From Amycolatopsis bartoniae (GTDB lineage Bacteria; Actinomycetota; Actinomycetes; Mycobacteriales; Pseudonocardiaceae): DNA of 64,000 nt. Each line of letters starts with the position of its first letter. The stretch's first letter is position 1. The DNA lies in NCBI RefSeq assembly GCF_014191255.1, contig NZ_JACHWH010000002.1, positions 186,001-250,000 of the forward strand, given 5' to 3'. Shown here piece after piece: positions 18,701 to 27,134 of the stretch. The translations under genes and the position numbers were made by a program. The notes below the pieces were generated by a model. That model was given only the letters and a program-made list of their open reading frames with translations. It searched no databases and was not told where the DNA came from.

Positions 18701-21617
18701 GTTCTCCGAGCTCGAGGCACTGGCCTCCGAAGCCTCCACAGGCCTGCTGGGTAAGAAAAAACGTCGCATGCGCCTCGTCGAGGCGCTGCAGCCGCATGTC
18801 GCGCCCGGTGCCCGACTCGACGAGACGACCGTCCTCGAGGCGTTCCAGGCTGCGGTGGCGGCCCGTACCGCAGCGGCCGTACTGCTCGAACAGGTCCAGA
18901 CAGTGCCAGGCCTGGCCCTCGACGGCGCGTGGCTACCAACGCTGCCTGATTCGGTGAACACACTCCAGACCGCCGCGCATCGGCTGACGGTGTCACGCCG
19001 GCTACTCGGCGACCTGCCCGCGCTGTGGCGGGCCTTCGCGGAGCTGGGCCCGCGATTGCCACAGCAGTTCCTCACCCGGTTGCCCCACGGGTGGGCGCGA
19101 TGGCTCAAGCTCCTGGCGACCACGGACGCCGAGTTCTCCCTGTGGTCGGCCGAAGTCGGATGGACAGGTGCCTGGGCACGGGACGGCCGGACTTGGGCTG
19201 CCGAGCTCGGCTCTCTGGGCATCCTGCCGATTCAGCGCTGGGGCGCGCTCCTGCAGCATTGCGACATCCTGGCCCAGGCCGGACTGTCGGCCTTCCGCCG
19301 TCAGATCCTGGACGGCGAGCTCCCCGCGGACGACCTCGAGCTGGCGTTCCTGCGAGGCCAGGCCCAATCCGCGCTCGAGGAGCGACTCACCGCCAACGAC
19401 CTGCGATTCTTCGATACCGGGGCACACGAGCAACAGGTCGGCGACTACCTCCGCCTGTCCGACGAGGTTCGCGAGCAGTACCCACATCGCCTTAACAGCG
19501 AGCTGGTGGCTGCCAGACCAGCCGTCGACAAGGACTTCAAGGCCAAGGCGGGCGAACTCGTGAGGCGGCTCAACAGCAGGAGGGACAAGCTGTCCTTCCG
19601 GGACGCCTGCGCCCTCGCACCTGAGATCGTCACCACGCTCACTCCATGCTTCCTGATGAGCCCGGCTTCCGTGGCCAACTTCCTCAAGCCCGGGGCGGTG
19701 ACCTTCGACATCGTCGTCTTCGACGAAGCCTCCCAGATCAGGGTCGCCCAAGCTGTCGGAGCGATGGGGCGTGGCCGGTCGGTAGTGGTGGTCGGCGACT
19801 CCAAGCAGATGCCGCCGACCTCGATCATGGAAGCCTCGCACGCCGACGACAGCGAGGAGCTGACATCGGTTCCCGAGGACCTGGACAGCATCCTCGCGGA
19901 GTGTGTGGAATCGGGATTGCCGAGGGAATCGCTGACCTGGCACTACCGCAGTACTGACGAGTCACTCATCTCCTTCTCGAACAGCCACTACTACGAGGAC
20001 AAACTGGCCAGCCTGCCCTCTCCCGGTGGCGAGCCGGAGAACGGGATCAGCTGGCGGCGGATCGATGGGCGTTACGACCGCGGTGGCACGCGCACTAACC
20101 AGCTCGAAGCCGAGGCGGTAATTTCCGAGATCGGGCGATTGCTCGGCAACCCGGTGACAGCCGAGCGCTCGATCGGTGTGGTCACCTTCAACATTCAGCA
20201 ACGCGATCTGCTGCTCAACCTGCTGGAGGAGAGTACGGACGAACCCATCCAGGTAGCGCTCGCCCGCCAGGATGGCGAAGAACTGTTCGTCAAGAACCTC
20301 GAGAACGTCCAGGGTGACGAACGTGATGTCATCCTGTTCTCACTTGCGTTTTCCAAGAACGTGGAAACCGGGCAGCTGCCGTTGAACTTCGGGCCGCTCA
20401 CGCAGCAGGGCGGGGAGCGCCGGCTCAACGTCGCGATCACCCGTGCTCGCACCCAGGTGGTCGTGTTCAGTTCGTTCGCGCCCAGTGACATTGATCTTTC
20501 CCGCACGAATTCCGTGGGGCTCAAGCACCTGCGCGCCTACCTCGAGGTCGCGGCCGGAGGCGTCGGTCGTTCCGGCGACGTCGCGAGCCAGGGTAACGAC
20601 CGGGTCGAGCGGGTAGTCCAGGAACTGGCAGCCGCGCTAACCGCGCGGAACTACGCGGTGGAGACGAACGTCGGGCTGTCGCAGTTCACGATCGACGTCA
20701 CCGTCAGCGCCCCCGGCGCGGACCGTCGGCAGGTCGCGGTCCTCCTCGACGGCCCAGCCTGGGCACGACGTCCCACAGTCGCCGACCGGGACGCGACACC
20801 GGTGTTGCTCGAGAAGCTGATGCATTGGGAGCGTGTCGTCCGCGTCTGGCTACCCGAGTGGATCATCGATCGCGAGGCGGTGTTGCGTCGCATCGAAGAC
20901 GCCATCGCGGCTGTGCCCGTGCGGCCAGCTCATGCACCGGCCACGAACGTGCGCGTCGCTGGGAAGCCGGCCGGACTCGAGTTGCCGACAGGAGCACCCC
21001 ACGCAGCAGCAGCGGGGGCTCCCGATCGCGCAATCCGCGGGCTCGCGCCCATGGTCGAGTCGTCGCAACCCGGATCGGCCGTCGCTGTCTTCGTCGCCTA
21101 CGAACCCGAACCTCTTGGCACGCGCGAGCAGATCGATCGGTTGGCCGAAGACAAAGCTGTGCAGCGGCTGGTCCGGCAGGCGTTGGCGGAAGTCATCGAT
21201 GCCGAGGGACCGATCGAGCTCGAACGGCTTTCCCGCTTGGTACACCGGCGTTTCGACCTCCAGCGAGTGCGCGAGGACCGGCGAAATCTCCTCTTGCGCC
21301 AGCTCCCGAAGGGGTACTCGGTTACGAACGGCTTCGGCCGTCGGTATGCATGGCCGGCCGAGCTCGACCCGGCGACGTGGCAGGTCTTCCGACGCACGCA
21401 GGCCTCCGGTGACCGCGCCTTCCACGAAATCGCTCCGGAAGAAGTCGCCAACGCCATGCGCTTCGCCGCGAAGAACGATCCAGGGCACGATGCCGCGCAA
21501 CTTCGCCGCGCGACCATGAACGCGCTGGGTTACCGAAAGAGCAGCCCCGCCATCGAGGACACATTGCACCAGGTGATGCGGGACCTAGCAGAGCGCGGCG
21601 AGGTGAAGCATCACTGA
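15756..21617 (+). CDS. Giant DUF4011/DUF3320 helicase-nuclease, probable antiphage protein
   Basis: This is a 1953-residue protein. Residues 1-150 form a beta-rich N-terminus. A transglutaminase-like segment lies near 230-270 (GNCIDLSV, EGHAFAGFFL). DUF4011 starts near 394 (RRALLDLSLRNPLL). An Upf1-like superfamily 1 helicase follows with P-loop GPPGTGKSQTITNL near 700 and Walker B VVFDEASQI near 1321. An MTES_1575-type endonuclease region covers about 1615-1708, and DUF3320 lies near 1790-1950. The nuclease core reads IDVTVSAP then VAVLLDGPAW; the usual family core is closer to ECDG, so one acidic residue may be missing. I chose ATG 15756 (15759 also possible) over the upstream ATG at 15579. 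It diverges from drmD and probably adds a second defence module; that role is inference. Confidence 0.85.
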   Translation: MMTTPLFETVSTEDDGLRIELLHPPAMYYALVHNRVPVVRHLAVENSGDEAVRDVEVILELLGPDGPLCEAWRRRIPLIEGKDATGWDEFPGFTPDTGVLKRANEAFPVDYRITVRTADQRGLVLRAPSRVLAHNEWFNAPALFESVAAFVQPNTGAVLEVLRSAARLLERDTGSGSLQGYQAGPRRAAQIGAAIYEALREQKIGYLGLPASFEETGQKIRTTAAVLGDRLGNCIDLSVTYAACLEEAGLHPLIWIVEGHAFAGFFLHGDRLPETVSYEPAQMINIVESEKAVAVELTGVGPGESSLAFPAAVAAGRAHLRGPLALHGMVDIHLAHRSGVRPLPSADTTAPVAATDTAGQAIHTAVALPADLEIDGALDQEENLEPQAAEDGAPARVRAWRRALLDLSLRNPLLKLPKRGKGVDLHTPAGSLAELDDLVHQGKSVHVVAQDTLGGLQELRGVRRAQDLPDEVIAEELTRDRRVYAAVTQAGYVARMRGLQRDARTLQQETGGNYLYLTLGALVHPTPSGEAHAPLFLLPVRIEGGSGRRPYTIVIDGAETAAPNYCLVQWLRVRHGVRIRELEDPITDDAGIDITASLRAIRKAMIDNNLIYRIDESASLRLLQFSTFQMWRDLTDHWQVFERNEVVRHLVHNSGQPFQLRSGQPDVSVDESSLHLPIAADGSQMRAVALAEQGHSFVLEGPPGTGKSQTITNLIAHAVRSGKTVLFVAEKQAALDVVKRRLGAIGLTDFCLDLHGRKQSLRSIQQQLKASLEHQATADEHSWDALTAGYRARIATLSRYPGRLHDTNAAGFSAWSAYQAKLAHGDGPMAVVPTTYFTLDTATRAAIENTCRELPAAARSAQIRPGHHWSISGVRVVNGLDGTALGALAAELETLRQQFEALPQALRAAIAALPHPTLLATALEAATLAHDGVLPDLPRTMAASRPGWDAAVAAALHALTDFHQRHQPALTTFQPGFFSLPGFSELEALASEASTGLLGKKKRRMRLVEALQPHVAPGARLDETTVLEAFQAAVAARTAAAVLLEQVQTVPGLALDGAWLPTLPDSVNTLQTAAHRLTVSRRLLGDLPALWRAFAELGPRLPQQFLTRLPHGWARWLKLLATTDAEFSLWSAEVGWTGAWARDGRTWAAELGSLGILPIQRWGALLQHCDILAQAGLSAFRRQILDGELPADDLELAFLRGQAQSALEERLTANDLRFFDTGAHEQQVGDYLRLSDEVREQYPHRLNSELVAARPAVDKDFKAKAGELVRRLNSRRDKLSFRDACALAPEIVTTLTPCFLMSPASVANFLKPGAVTFDIVVFDEASQIRVAQAVGAMGRGRSVVVVGDSKQMPPTSIMEASHADDSEELTSVPEDLDSILAECVESGLPRESLTWHYRSTDESLISFSNSHYYEDKLASLPSPGGEPENGISWRRIDGRYDRGGTRTNQLEAEAVISEIGRLLGNPVTAERSIGVVTFNIQQRDLLLNLLEESTDEPIQVALARQDGEELFVKNLENVQGDERDVILFSLAFSKNVETGQLPLNFGPLTQQGGERRLNVAITRARTQVVVFSSFAPSDIDLSRTNSVGLKHLRAYLEVAAGGVGRSGDVASQGNDRVERVVQELAAALTARNYAVETNVGLSQFTIDVTVSAPGADRRQVAVLLDGPAWARRPTVADRDATPVLLEKLMHWERVVRVWLPEWIIDREAVLRRIEDAIAAVPVRPAHAPATNVRVAGKPAGLELPTGAPHAAAAGAPDRAIRGLAPMVESSQPGSAVAVFVAYEPEPLGTREQIDRLAEDKAVQRLVRQALAEVIDAEGPIELERLSRLVHRRFDLQRVREDRRNLLLRQLPKGYSVTNGFGRRYAWPAELDPATWQVFRRTQASGDRAFHEIAPEEVANAMRFAAKNDPGHDAAQLRRATMNALGYRKSSPAIEDTLHQVMRDLAERGEVKHH

Positions 21618-21759
21618 GATCTTGTAGCATCCGTCGTAAAGCTGGGCGAGAGCGAGTGCGCTTCGCTGATGCCAGCGCGTCGCCGGGAAAGGGTGATTCT
21701 GTTGAGGTTTCCGGCGGCTGACGAGCATCGCGGCGGCGCGTTTGGTATGGCAACGTAGA

Positions 21760-22310
21760 ATATCAGTAGCATGTTGTCTCCGCAGTTGTCGATGGCGACG
21801 ATGTCGCCGTTGGGCAGATCCCCGAACGGCGCGTATATCCTGATCTCGTTCCTTTGGCCACCCTTTTCTTCAGGCGTGATTCAGCCTTTCCAAGCGATCG
21901 CGCACAATGCTCCTACGGCGCTCTCAGCATGGCAGCGACCAGGTCGGGGTGTGATCGGACTGGACATCGGCGAACCACAACGAAATGCCTTTGCGTGGGA
22001 CGTGAACTGGACGTTACCGCCGGAAGGCGTGGTGTTGCCGGAGCACCAGACGTAGATCGTTTTCTCCTCGGCGCTGGTGTTGGTCCCGGCGATGCGGTCG
22101 GTCGGGATGAGCGTCCCGTCGGGAAGGAGGCGGCTGCCGCCGCGGACGAGTCGGTCCAGCCCCTTGCGCAGCCGCACGTCGATGCCCTCGTCAGATATCA
22201 ATGGCCAGCGAAGATTCCAAAACACCGGCCGCGCCAGTCGCGCGGCCGGCGCGGACTCTTGAATCAGTGTGCCATGCTCGATGTCGCGCGCAAGGCGATC
22301 GCGAACGGCG
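21760..22310 (-). pseudogene. Degenerate IS5-family DDE transposase fragment
   Basis: On the minus strand a fragment reads DGTLIPTDRIAGTNTS, then a corrupted catalytic stretch IYVWCSGN, then GGNVQFTSHAKAF. This follows the pattern of IS5-group actinobacterial transposases (DGTLI.TDR, W.SGK, GGN.Q). A frameshift occurs near 21950. A downstream piece (NGDIVAIDN, GDNMLL) near 21765-21800 matches a later part of the same family after an internal deletion. No terminal inverted repeats or target duplication could be found, so this is a dead relic. The N-terminal limit is uncertain. Confidence 0.6.
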
Positions 22311-22468
22311 AGCCGAACCACATGGGCGGCGACTGACGATCTGGTCGAAGTCCTATTGGGTACGAATGTGGTGCGAACTGGTGTCCACCACCGCCCCGCT
22401 TGCCCCCATTGGCGACCTCCACGCATCTGAATCGCTGGTCCTCACTCTCCGCCTCAACGGACGGCTGC

Positions 22469-22512
22469 CTCATAATCCCTTGGCCGCGGGTTCGAGCCCC
22501 GCCCGGCCCACC
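22469..22512 (+). other. 3' fragment of tRNA-Met(CAU) gene, probable attachment site of an integrated element
   Basis: The fragment starts at the anticodon loop (CTCATAATCCC, anticodon CAT) and continues through the T arm (GCGGG TTCGAGC CCCGC) to the acceptor end CCGGCCCACC. No matching 5' acceptor strand, D arm or 5' anticodon stem lies upstream, so it is not a complete tRNA. Fragments of a tRNA from anticodon loop to 3' end are the usual core of att sites used by actinomycete integrases. The missing half is on the left, so the element and the intact tRNA would be expected on the left, beyond the DISARM genes. Confidence 0.75.
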
Positions 22513-22605
22513 TGCTGTGAACTGGGGTTTCTTCGAGTTTTCAAGACCAGCTCTTCGCTGGCTGTCCCTTGACGGCCTCCGAACGCGCAGCTCACGCTCG
22601 TGTCC

Positions 22606-22845
22606 ATGAGCGACACGGAAGGCCGCAAGCGGGGGAACATCCCCAGCGCGGAAACTCGCTCCAGGTGCGGGTGTATGCGGGCGTAGATCCGGTCACCGGC
22701 AAGCCGAGCTACCTGGCTGAGACGATCAAGGGCACCGACCGCGCCACGCCATAGACGAATGGCTCCGCGCTTCGGATATCGAGCCCACCACCCGGCATGG
22801 GTACGTCGGTTACATCGAACGCACAATCCGGCCCGCCGGCGGCGC
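22606..22845 (+). pseudogene. Truncated, frameshifted tyrosine-recombinase integrase (N-terminal part)
   Basis: The start reads MSDTEGRKRGNIP and then shifts frame into QRGNSLQVRVYAGVDPVTGK, the standard N-terminus of actinomycete phage/ICE integrases. After KGTDR about 35-40 codons are missing. The frame resumes with IDEWLRASDIEPTTRHGY and YIERTIRPA, the arm- and core-binding region. The catalytic domain is absent. The relic lies 94 bp downstream of the tRNA fragment, the usual place for an integrase gene. It shows that an integrative element sat here and has decayed. Confidence 0.7.
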
Positions 22846-23170
22846 TGGGCGTGTCCGGGTTCCCCGGCGGCAAGCTCGCCGTCTTTCCCACCACTTCAAG
22901 GAGAACAGGCGCGCTGATCGCCTGGGTGCTCATCGCGGCTTTCGTCATGCTGGGCCTGTGGGTGGCTCTGGGCGGGACCCGCCGCCCCGGCGGCAGCAGG
23001 TAAACCGTCTGCCTCGTCGCCGGCAATGGCCTGGGGCAAGCTCGTGCTCGTCGCGGCGCTGGGCTTCACCATGCCCGCGCGGGGGGATCCCCACCTACCG
23101 GCAGCGCGCGGCCGGGGACGCCCCAGCCGAGAAGTCCTTTCCCGTCCCCGATGCCCGGACGACCTGCTTC
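22846..23170. other. Gap between integrase relic and glycerate kinase gene
   Basis: No gene can be assigned. A plus-strand frame ending at 23003 encodes one hydrophobic segment (TGALIAWVLIAAFVMLGLWV) followed by a basic tail, which could be the remaining tail of a deleted membrane-protein gene. The minus-strand glycerate kinase gene ends at 23171, and no strong hairpin terminator is visible after it. Confidence 0.35.
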
Positions 23171-24487
23171 TCACCCGTGCGGGTTGGTGGTAATACCGAC
23201 GTACACGTCGCAGGTGTTGCTGATGCCGGCCGGGCCGGTGAGGACCTGACCGAGCAGGCGATGCGCCCGGTGGGAGTCGTTGTCGCGAAGCAGGGCGGGG
23301 ATGTCGAGGCCACGCGCAGCCGCCCTGCTCTTCGTCTCGTGGGTCACCCATGCCCCGGAAACCCCGGGCAGGTTGTCGACTCCGTCCGTCGCGGCCGCCA
23401 CGAACGCGAACCCCCGCCCGCGCGGAGAAAGCTGCGCGACGCGCAACGCCAGTTCCTGGCAGCGGCCGCCGCGCCCCTGGCCACGCACCGCCACCGTCAC
23501 TTCGCCGCAGCCCAGCACAGCGGTGGCACGGCTGCCCAGGGTGTCGAGCCGGCCGGCGAAGGTCCGGGCGACCAGTTCCACGTCTCCCTGCACAGCGGCG
23601 CCGAGACTCTCCACCGCGAGGCCGAGGGCGCGAGCCTCGTCGATCATCGCCGACAACGCGAGCCCCGGTCCGCCCACTTCGTGGTTGTGGTGCCGCACGC
23701 CGAACCCACGTCGGCTCGCGCCGCCGTCCACCGCGGCGAGCAGGCGGGCGCGGAGGCCACCTTCGGGCACCTGGGTCGTGACGACGTGCCGCACGAACAG
23801 GAGGTCCAGCTCGGTCGCGAACGTCGGGCCCGACCCGACTCCGCGGAATCCCACCTGCACGTTGTCGGTGAGCACGAGACCGATGCACCGGGCGGGCGAG
23901 AGGAGGTCGAGCAAGCCCCCGGCCAGCAGGGGCGCGCAGGCGCGCCGGACCGCGTTGACGGTGGTGACGTCGAGCCCCGAGCGGAGGAGCAGCCGGCTCA
24001 GCTCGGCCAGGTCACCGGGCAGCAGCGGTGCGGCCGTCTCCGACAGCATCGCGGTCGCGCCGCCGGTCACCGCCACGACCACGGTGTCCCGGCTGGTCAG
24101 GGCCTGCGCGGAAACGAACTCCCGCAACGAGCGGACGGCGCGCGTGCTGTTTCCCGCCGGCAGTGGATGATCACCGAGAGCGCAGACGTCGGCCTGGTCG
24201 GGCGCGGGATAACGGGTACCGCCGAGGGCGAAGCTGCTGTGGATCTTCCCGTCGAGGGCGCGCCCGAGTCCGTCGAGCGCGCCCCTGGCCGCCTTGCCCA
24301 GCACGAGGACGACGAGCCTCCCGCCTGCTGCCTGCCGCTCCAGCCGCAGCTCACGGGCCGCCCGCTCCATCACCCTGTCCGCGGCCACCGCGTCGCAACC
24401 GGCCTCGGCAATGCGCAACGCGACCGTGCACACGGCATCGGCGGAAGTGCCGCGTACCGGCGCGAGTGGAGACGTCAGTGCGTCCAT
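23171..24487 (-). CDS. Glycerate 2-kinase, MOFRL family
   Basis: This 438-residue protein belongs to the GckA/TtuD-type (MOFRL) glycerate kinases. It has VVLVLGKAA near residue 60, VTGGATAML near 140, and the C-terminal motif EVTVAVRGQGRGGRCQELAL near 330. The family phosphorylates D-glycerate to 2-phosphoglycerate. The ATG at 24487 follows GGAGCC and lies 12 bp after the MFS stop, so it is the last gene of the operon. In this context it may act on a glycerate-like building block made by the aldehyde dehydrogenase, RraA and reductase genes upstream rather than in general catabolism; that is inference. Confidence 0.85.
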   Translation of the reverse strand: MDALTSPLAPVRGTSADAVCTVALRIAEAGCDAVAADRVMERAARELRLERQAAGGRLVVLVLGKAARGALDGLGRALDGKIHSSFALGGTRYPAPDQADVCALGDHPLPAGNSTRAVRSLREFVSAQALTSRDTVVVAVTGGATAMLSETAAPLLPGDLAELSRLLLRSGLDVTTVNAVRRACAPLLAGGLLDLLSPARCIGLVLTDNVQVGFRGVGSGPTFATELDLLFVRHVVTTQVPEGGLRARLLAAVDGGASRRGFGVRHHNHEVGGPGLALSAMIDEARALGLAVESLGAAVQGDVELVARTFAGRLDTLGSRATAVLGCGEVTVAVRGQGRGGRCQELALRVAQLSPRGRGFAFVAAATDGVDNLPGVSGAWVTHETKSRAAARGLDIPALLRDNDSHRAHRLLGQVLTGPAGISNTCDVYVGITTNPHG

Positions 24488-24499
24488 TTCCGGCTCCGA

Positions 24500-25702
24500 T
24501 CACGCCGAAGCAGCTGTGGTGGCCCGGCGGGCTCGCAGCGACACCGCGTACAGGGCGCTGCCCAGGAGCGCGGTCACGCCGCAGATCACGAAGGTGGTCC
24601 GGGTGCCCGCGCTTTCCGCCAGTGCGGTGACGATCAGGGCGCCGACCGGCGTGGTGCCGTTGAAGACGAACGCGTAGAGGCCGCTGACGAGCCCCCGTCT
24701 TTCCTGGCTGACACCCAGGATGAGGACCGCCGTGGACGACGCGGTGAACATCAGCCTGCCGATGCCGCTGACGGCGATCAGCGCGATCACCGCCCACAGT
24801 GGATGGACCAGCCCGGCGAGCGCGAACGTCGCCCCGAACACCACCAGCCCGATCAGGGCCGACACGGCCGGTGCCGCCTTCAGGTACGTCCGCATCAGGC
24901 CACCGGCGAACGACCCCAGCCCGAACGCGGCGTTGAACGCCCCCAGCGCCGCCGGGCTGTTGAGGTAGTCCGAACCGGCCAGGAGCGGGATCATCGTGGC
25001 GACGTTGAAGGAGATCAGGCTGACCAGGGCGAAGATCAGCAACAGGTCCCTGATCTCCGGCAGGCCCAGCACCAGGCGCAGGCCCTTGCGCAGGGAACTC
25101 TTCTTCTGCGGCACCGGCAGCTCCCGGCCCCGGGGCAGGAGCACGACGGCCAGCACGAAGCTGATCGCGTCGAGCGCGAACGCGAAACCGGCGGTGCCCA
25201 GCGAGAGGACGAGCCCGGCGATCGCGGGCCCGACGATCCGGCCGAGCGTGGACGCCGAATTGGTGGCTCCGGTGAAGCGGGCCCGCAGTTCGTCGGGCAC
25301 GATCCCGCTGAGGAACGCCTGCCTGCCGGAGAACTCCAGCAGCGAGAAGACCTGACTGACCACTCCGGCGATCAGGAACGGGACGAAGAGCAGCGAGCCC
25401 GGCGAGAACGCGAGTGCGATGCAGAGCAGGGCCATGCCGCACTGCACCAGATTGCCCACGACCACGAGCGATCGCGCGTTCCGCCCGTCGACGAAGTTGC
25501 CGATCACCGGCGCCAGCAGGGTCGACGGCAGGAAGCGCGCCGCGGTGAACAGCCCGAGCTTGAGCGGATCATGGGTGGCCGCGAGGATCACCCAGCTCTG
25601 CGCGGTGGCGGACACGAACGTTCCCGACTGTGACAGGAACGTGCCGGCCACGTAGGCGGAAGTGGCCCTGTTCCACAGGCTCCCCGGTTCTTTCGCGCTC
25701 AT
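24500..25702 (-). CDS. MFS efflux transporter
   Basis: This 400-residue integral membrane protein has about twelve hydrophobic helices and an N-terminus (AYVAGTFLSQSGTFVSATAQ) typical of the DHA3-like/enterobactin-exporter branch of the major facilitator superfamily. The ATG at 25702 overlaps the stop of the ATP-grasp gene (ATGA), so it is coupled to the biosynthetic genes. The most likely role is export of the product of the YcaO-TfuA cluster, or self-protection. The substrate cannot be read from sequence. Confidence 0.85.
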   Translation of the reverse strand: MSAKEPGSLWNRATSAYVAGTFLSQSGTFVSATAQSWVILAATHDPLKLGLFTAARFLPSTLLAPVIGNFVDGRNARSLVVVGNLVQCGMALLCIALAFSPGSLLFVPFLIAGVVSQVFSLLEFSGRQAFLSGIVPDELRARFTGATNSASTLGRIVGPAIAGLVLSLGTAGFAFALDAISFVLAVVLLPRGRELPVPQKKSSLRKGLRLVLGLPEIRDLLLIFALVSLISFNVATMIPLLAGSDYLNSPAALGAFNAAFGLGSFAGGLMRTYLKAAPAVSALIGLVVFGATFALAGLVHPLWAVIALIAVSGIGRLMFTASSTAVLILGVSQERRGLVSGLYAFVFNGTTPVGALIVTALAESAGTRTTFVICGVTALLGSALYAVSLRARRATTAASA

Positions 25703-27051
25703 CCACCCCGCTCCTCGTCCACGCCCAGCTGCCGGCTTCCCGTTCGCCGCAGGGGAAGGGTCGCGTCCCCCCAGGGAACGAACTGCGGCTGCGGAACCCG
25801 GATCCGCACCAGCCGCTTCGCCGCCGCGACGAAGAACGCCGGGTCGCGCAGCAGCGATTTCGTGATCACGTCGAGCACCGGACGGCGGGCGTAGGTGGCC
25901 AGGGTCGCCAGGACGAACCGGGGCAGGCCCGGCGGCCGGTTGTCCCGGCGGAACGGTTTCCGGCGCCGTCCGCGCAGTGCCACGGCGAACGCGGTCGGCT
26001 CTTCGAGCACCGAGACTCCCAGCAGACCGGGCGGGGTGAGGTGGCGTGGCAGCGCCTGCCCGTTCCAGGCCGCGAGCGTGAGCCTGCCCACGTCGATGCC
26101 CAGCCGCCGCCAGAGTTCCACGAGGATCTTGAAGTTGTTGCCGATCCGGGGGTTGCCCTCGATGAGCACCAGCTCACCACCGCGGGAGTCCACTTTGAAC
26201 TGGAACGCGCACCAGCCCGTCAGCCCCGACTCCCTGGCCAGCTCGCGGACCGCGTCCGCCCCGCGGGGCGGCGGCATGGAGATCACGCAGCAGGACCGGC
26301 CGCTGTCGGCGTAGCGGATTTTGCGCAGCCACGTCTCGACGACCGGTCTTCCCTTCTCGTCCAGCAGGAACGTGACGGACGGCTCGATGGCGCCGGGAAC
26401 GTACTCGTGCAGGGCCACTTCCGGTGAGCTCGCCCGCAGCTCCCGTACGGCGGCCACGAGTTCCCCGTCGTCGGTCACGTAGCGCACGCCGCTCGCTCCC
26501 GTCGACGTCAGTCCCTTCACCACAACGGGAAAACCGAGGTCTTCGCGCGCCGCCAGCGCGGCCGCGTCGTCTTCGACCACCACCCTGCGCGGCACCGGAA
26601 CCCCGTGCCGTTCCGCGAACTCGTTGAGCCGGATCTTGTCCTGCACCAGCGAGCCGGCGTCGAAATCCGGACAGCACAGCACGATTCCGGCGTCAGTGAA
26701 AGCGGAACGGTACCCGGAGAGCCAGAAGATCATCTGGTCGCTACCGGGCACGACGTGCGTGATCTCCAGATATGCGGCCAGATCCAGCACGTGCCGCACG
26801 AATCCCAGCGTCGCGTCGTCCGCGGGGACGCCGGCGGTGACGTCCCAGCCGGTGGGTTCGGCGACGCTGATGGGCCAGAACTCGTCGCACCAGCGGGATC
26901 TGGCGCAGGTGGTCGCCTTGTGCAGCCAGTTCGTGGCCGCGATGAACTCCACGTGCGGCCGGAGTACCGCGAGGAACGCGTACATGTTCGGCGCCGCGCC
27001 CACCAGCAGCACCCGGGGCCGGCCGCGCGAGCTGTTCGGTTCCTGCGTCAC
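25699..27051 (-). CDS. ATP-grasp ligase
   Basis: This 450-residue protein has an N-terminal Rossmann-like pre-ATP-grasp domain (RPRVLLVGAAPNMYAFLAVL). An ATP-grasp fold follows: KIRLNEFAERHGVPVP, the nucleotide lysine loop FPVVVKGLTSTGASGV, and the metal-binding end LVLIEGNPRIGNN. It resembles carbamoyl-phosphate-synthase-like ligases that join a carboxylate, as acyl phosphate, to an amine. I chose the GTG at 27051, which begins VTQEPNSSRGRP; the frame is open further upstream but looks non-coding. It sits 83 bp after tfuA and overlaps the MFS gene. It may ligate an amino acid or acid to the cluster's peptide; the substrate is unknown. Confidence 0.85.
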   Translation of the reverse strand: MTQEPNSSRGRPRVLLVGAAPNMYAFLAVLRPHVEFIAATNWLHKATTCARSRWCDEFWPISVAEPTGWDVTAGVPADDATLGFVRHVLDLAAYLEITHVVPGSDQMIFWLSGYRSAFTDAGIVLCCPDFDAGSLVQDKIRLNEFAERHGVPVPRRVVVEDDAAALAAREDLGFPVVVKGLTSTGASGVRYVTDDGELVAAVRELRASSPEVALHEYVPGAIEPSVTFLLDEKGRPVVETWLRKIRYADSGRSCCVISMPPPRGADAVRELARESGLTGWCAFQFKVDSRGGELVLIEGNPRIGNNFKILVELWRRLGIDVGRLTLAAWNGQALPRHLTPPGLLGVSVLEEPTAFAVALRGRRRKPFRRDNRPPGLPRFVLATLATYARRPVLDVITKSLLRDPAFFVAAAKRLVRIRVPQPQFVPWGDATLPLRRTGSRQLGVDEERGG

Positions 27052-27134
27052 CGCCCGCCTCCGTCGTCCGTCGTTTCCCGCGTCATTAACCGTCGCTGTT
27101 TTCGAGCTGTCAAGATTGATCGAATCAACATGTT

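Noticed and set aside
22380..22512. Complete tRNA-Met gene
   Set aside because: No 5' acceptor, D arm or matching 5' anticodon stem is present; only the anticodon-loop to 3'-end part exists.
22797..23003. 68-codon plus-strand ORF with one hydrophobic helix
   Set aside because: Its first half overlaps the integrase relic and only the tail looks membrane-like; probably a fragment of a deleted gene.
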